From Magicicada septendecula (taxonomy: Eukaryota; Arthropoda; Insecta; Hemiptera; Cicadidae), in NCBI GenBank assembly GCA_034769895.1, contig CM068367.1, forward strand, positions 707,390,885 to 707,454,884: a stretch of DNA of 64,000 nucleotides, in the 5' to 3' direction. Positions within the stretch are counted from its first letter, which is position 1. Every line of letters starts with the position of its first letter. Below, piece after piece: positions 63,501 through 64,000 of the stretch. The translations under genes were made by a program, and so were the position numbers. The notes beneath the pieces were generated by a model, which had not been told where the DNA came from, searched no databases, and saw only the letters and a program-made list of their open reading frames with translations.

Positions 63501-64000
63501 TCTTAACAAGCATCTTTGTATCTTGCATCATGTAAATTCAAAGAATCCATGAAAATTTGGTACCTATAATAACCAAAGTTAACATAACAAGAATTACCAT
63601 AATATTGTATATTGTACCAGTGTTACCAGCCCTAAGCTGAAGAATTTTCAGAAAATAATTAACTTTGTTGTTTTTAAAGATTTATTCATTGTTTTAAAAA
63701 AGGATTTCATTTAATTTAACTAATGTTAATAAACGCCTAAATATCTTACCAGTGAACAGAGAGTATTTATTTCTTTTAAATAGGCACAAATAACTTGCAT
63801 TTTAGAAGCAATTGTTTCTCAAGGTGGCGGCAATATTCCAGCGGCCAGTATTTGAATATTTAATCCACGGTTAAGTATCATTATCATTTTATGTACTGTG
63901 TATATGTTAATATCAAGGTGAAGTATTTTGTGTGTTATTCATGTCTTTCCAGTGAGATAGAGCAACATATTAGGAAGATTGAAGACATTCACGGATGGTA
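60580..64000 (+). repeat. LTR 8 (type B, 3' end outside window)
   Basis: It shares the ~32-bp TATA-region deletion (near 60790) and GACGGATTT (near 62257) with LTR 6. Its distal half is the most divergent of the LTRs. Private changes include an insertion near 63622 (GTTACCAGCCCTAAGC) and losses near 63241 and 63738, suggesting less homogenisation towards this side of the array. Confidence 0.75.

Larger units (their letters stand above)
1..64000 (+). mobile_element. Tandem array of ~7-kb non-autonomous LTR retroelement units
   Basis: Eight primer-binding sites recur at 2375, 15203, 22201, 29202, 36200, 43198, 50207 and 57197. The steps are 6998, 7001, 6998, 6998, 7009 and 6990 bp; the first step, 12828 bp, becomes 7023 bp once the 5801-bp insertion and its 4-bp duplication are removed. 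All units are head to tail on the plus strand, with one LTR between successive internal regions. The order is LTR, PBS, Gag-like ORF, non-coding DNA with two minisatellites, polypurine tract, LTR. No pol or env frame is seen. Neither array end, and so no host target duplication, lies in the window. LTR-LTR unequal crossing-over or integration of concatemers/one-LTR circles could produce this; the choice is inference. A plain satellite is disfavoured by the precise PBS/PPT/TG..CA arrangement. Confidence 0.85.

Noticed and set aside
1-64000. Simple satellite or duplicated host gene cluster instead of a retroelement array
   Set aside because: An 18-nt tRNA-Lys PBS 3 nt after TACA and a polypurine tract abutting TGTA in every unit are not expected of either.

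Overview
The window reads as AT-rich animal, probably insect, nuclear DNA. It has eukaryotic splice-like signals, a primer-binding site matching animal tRNA-Lys(CUU), and a Helitron-type Rep/helicase of the invertebrate kind. No bacterial gene organisation, rRNA, tRNA gene or CRISPR array was seen. The species cannot be named from the sequence.

Almost the whole window is one head-to-tail tandem array with a period of about 7.0 kb. It holds eight internal regions and parts or all of nine long repeats, and it runs off both ends. Each unit has the layout of an LTR retroelement. A repeat of about 3.66 kb begins TGTA and ends TACA. Three bases later comes an 18-nt tRNA-Lys primer-binding site, then a charged Gag-position ORF, about 2.1 kb of non-coding DNA with two minisatellites, a (GAA)n polypurine tract, and the next LTR. 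No protease, reverse transcriptase, integrase or envelope is visible in any unit, so the element looks non-autonomous, with neighbouring units sharing LTRs. The Gag-like frame (343-344 codons from an internal Met) is open in six of eight units. All eight carry the same in-frame TAG ten codons into the longer frame that starts at the first ATG after the PBS. Units 5 to 8 show an alternating, two-unit (about 14 kb) higher-order pattern.

The first complete LTR is interrupted 20-24 bp from its start by a 5.8-kb element (5753-11553) with perfect 19-bp terminal inverted repeats and a TTAA target duplication. Such ends fit cut-and-paste DNA transposons. Its only large gene, on the minus strand (10614 to 6426), is instead a Helitron-type HUH Rep plus PIF1-like helicase. 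That gene is joined in frame to an N-terminal segment resembling the start of the Mutator-like transposase domain family. The gene is broken by four apparent single-base shifts, each in or beside a short A or T run, so either decay or consensus error could explain them. This chimera and the tandem giant-LTR array are the two most unusual things here.
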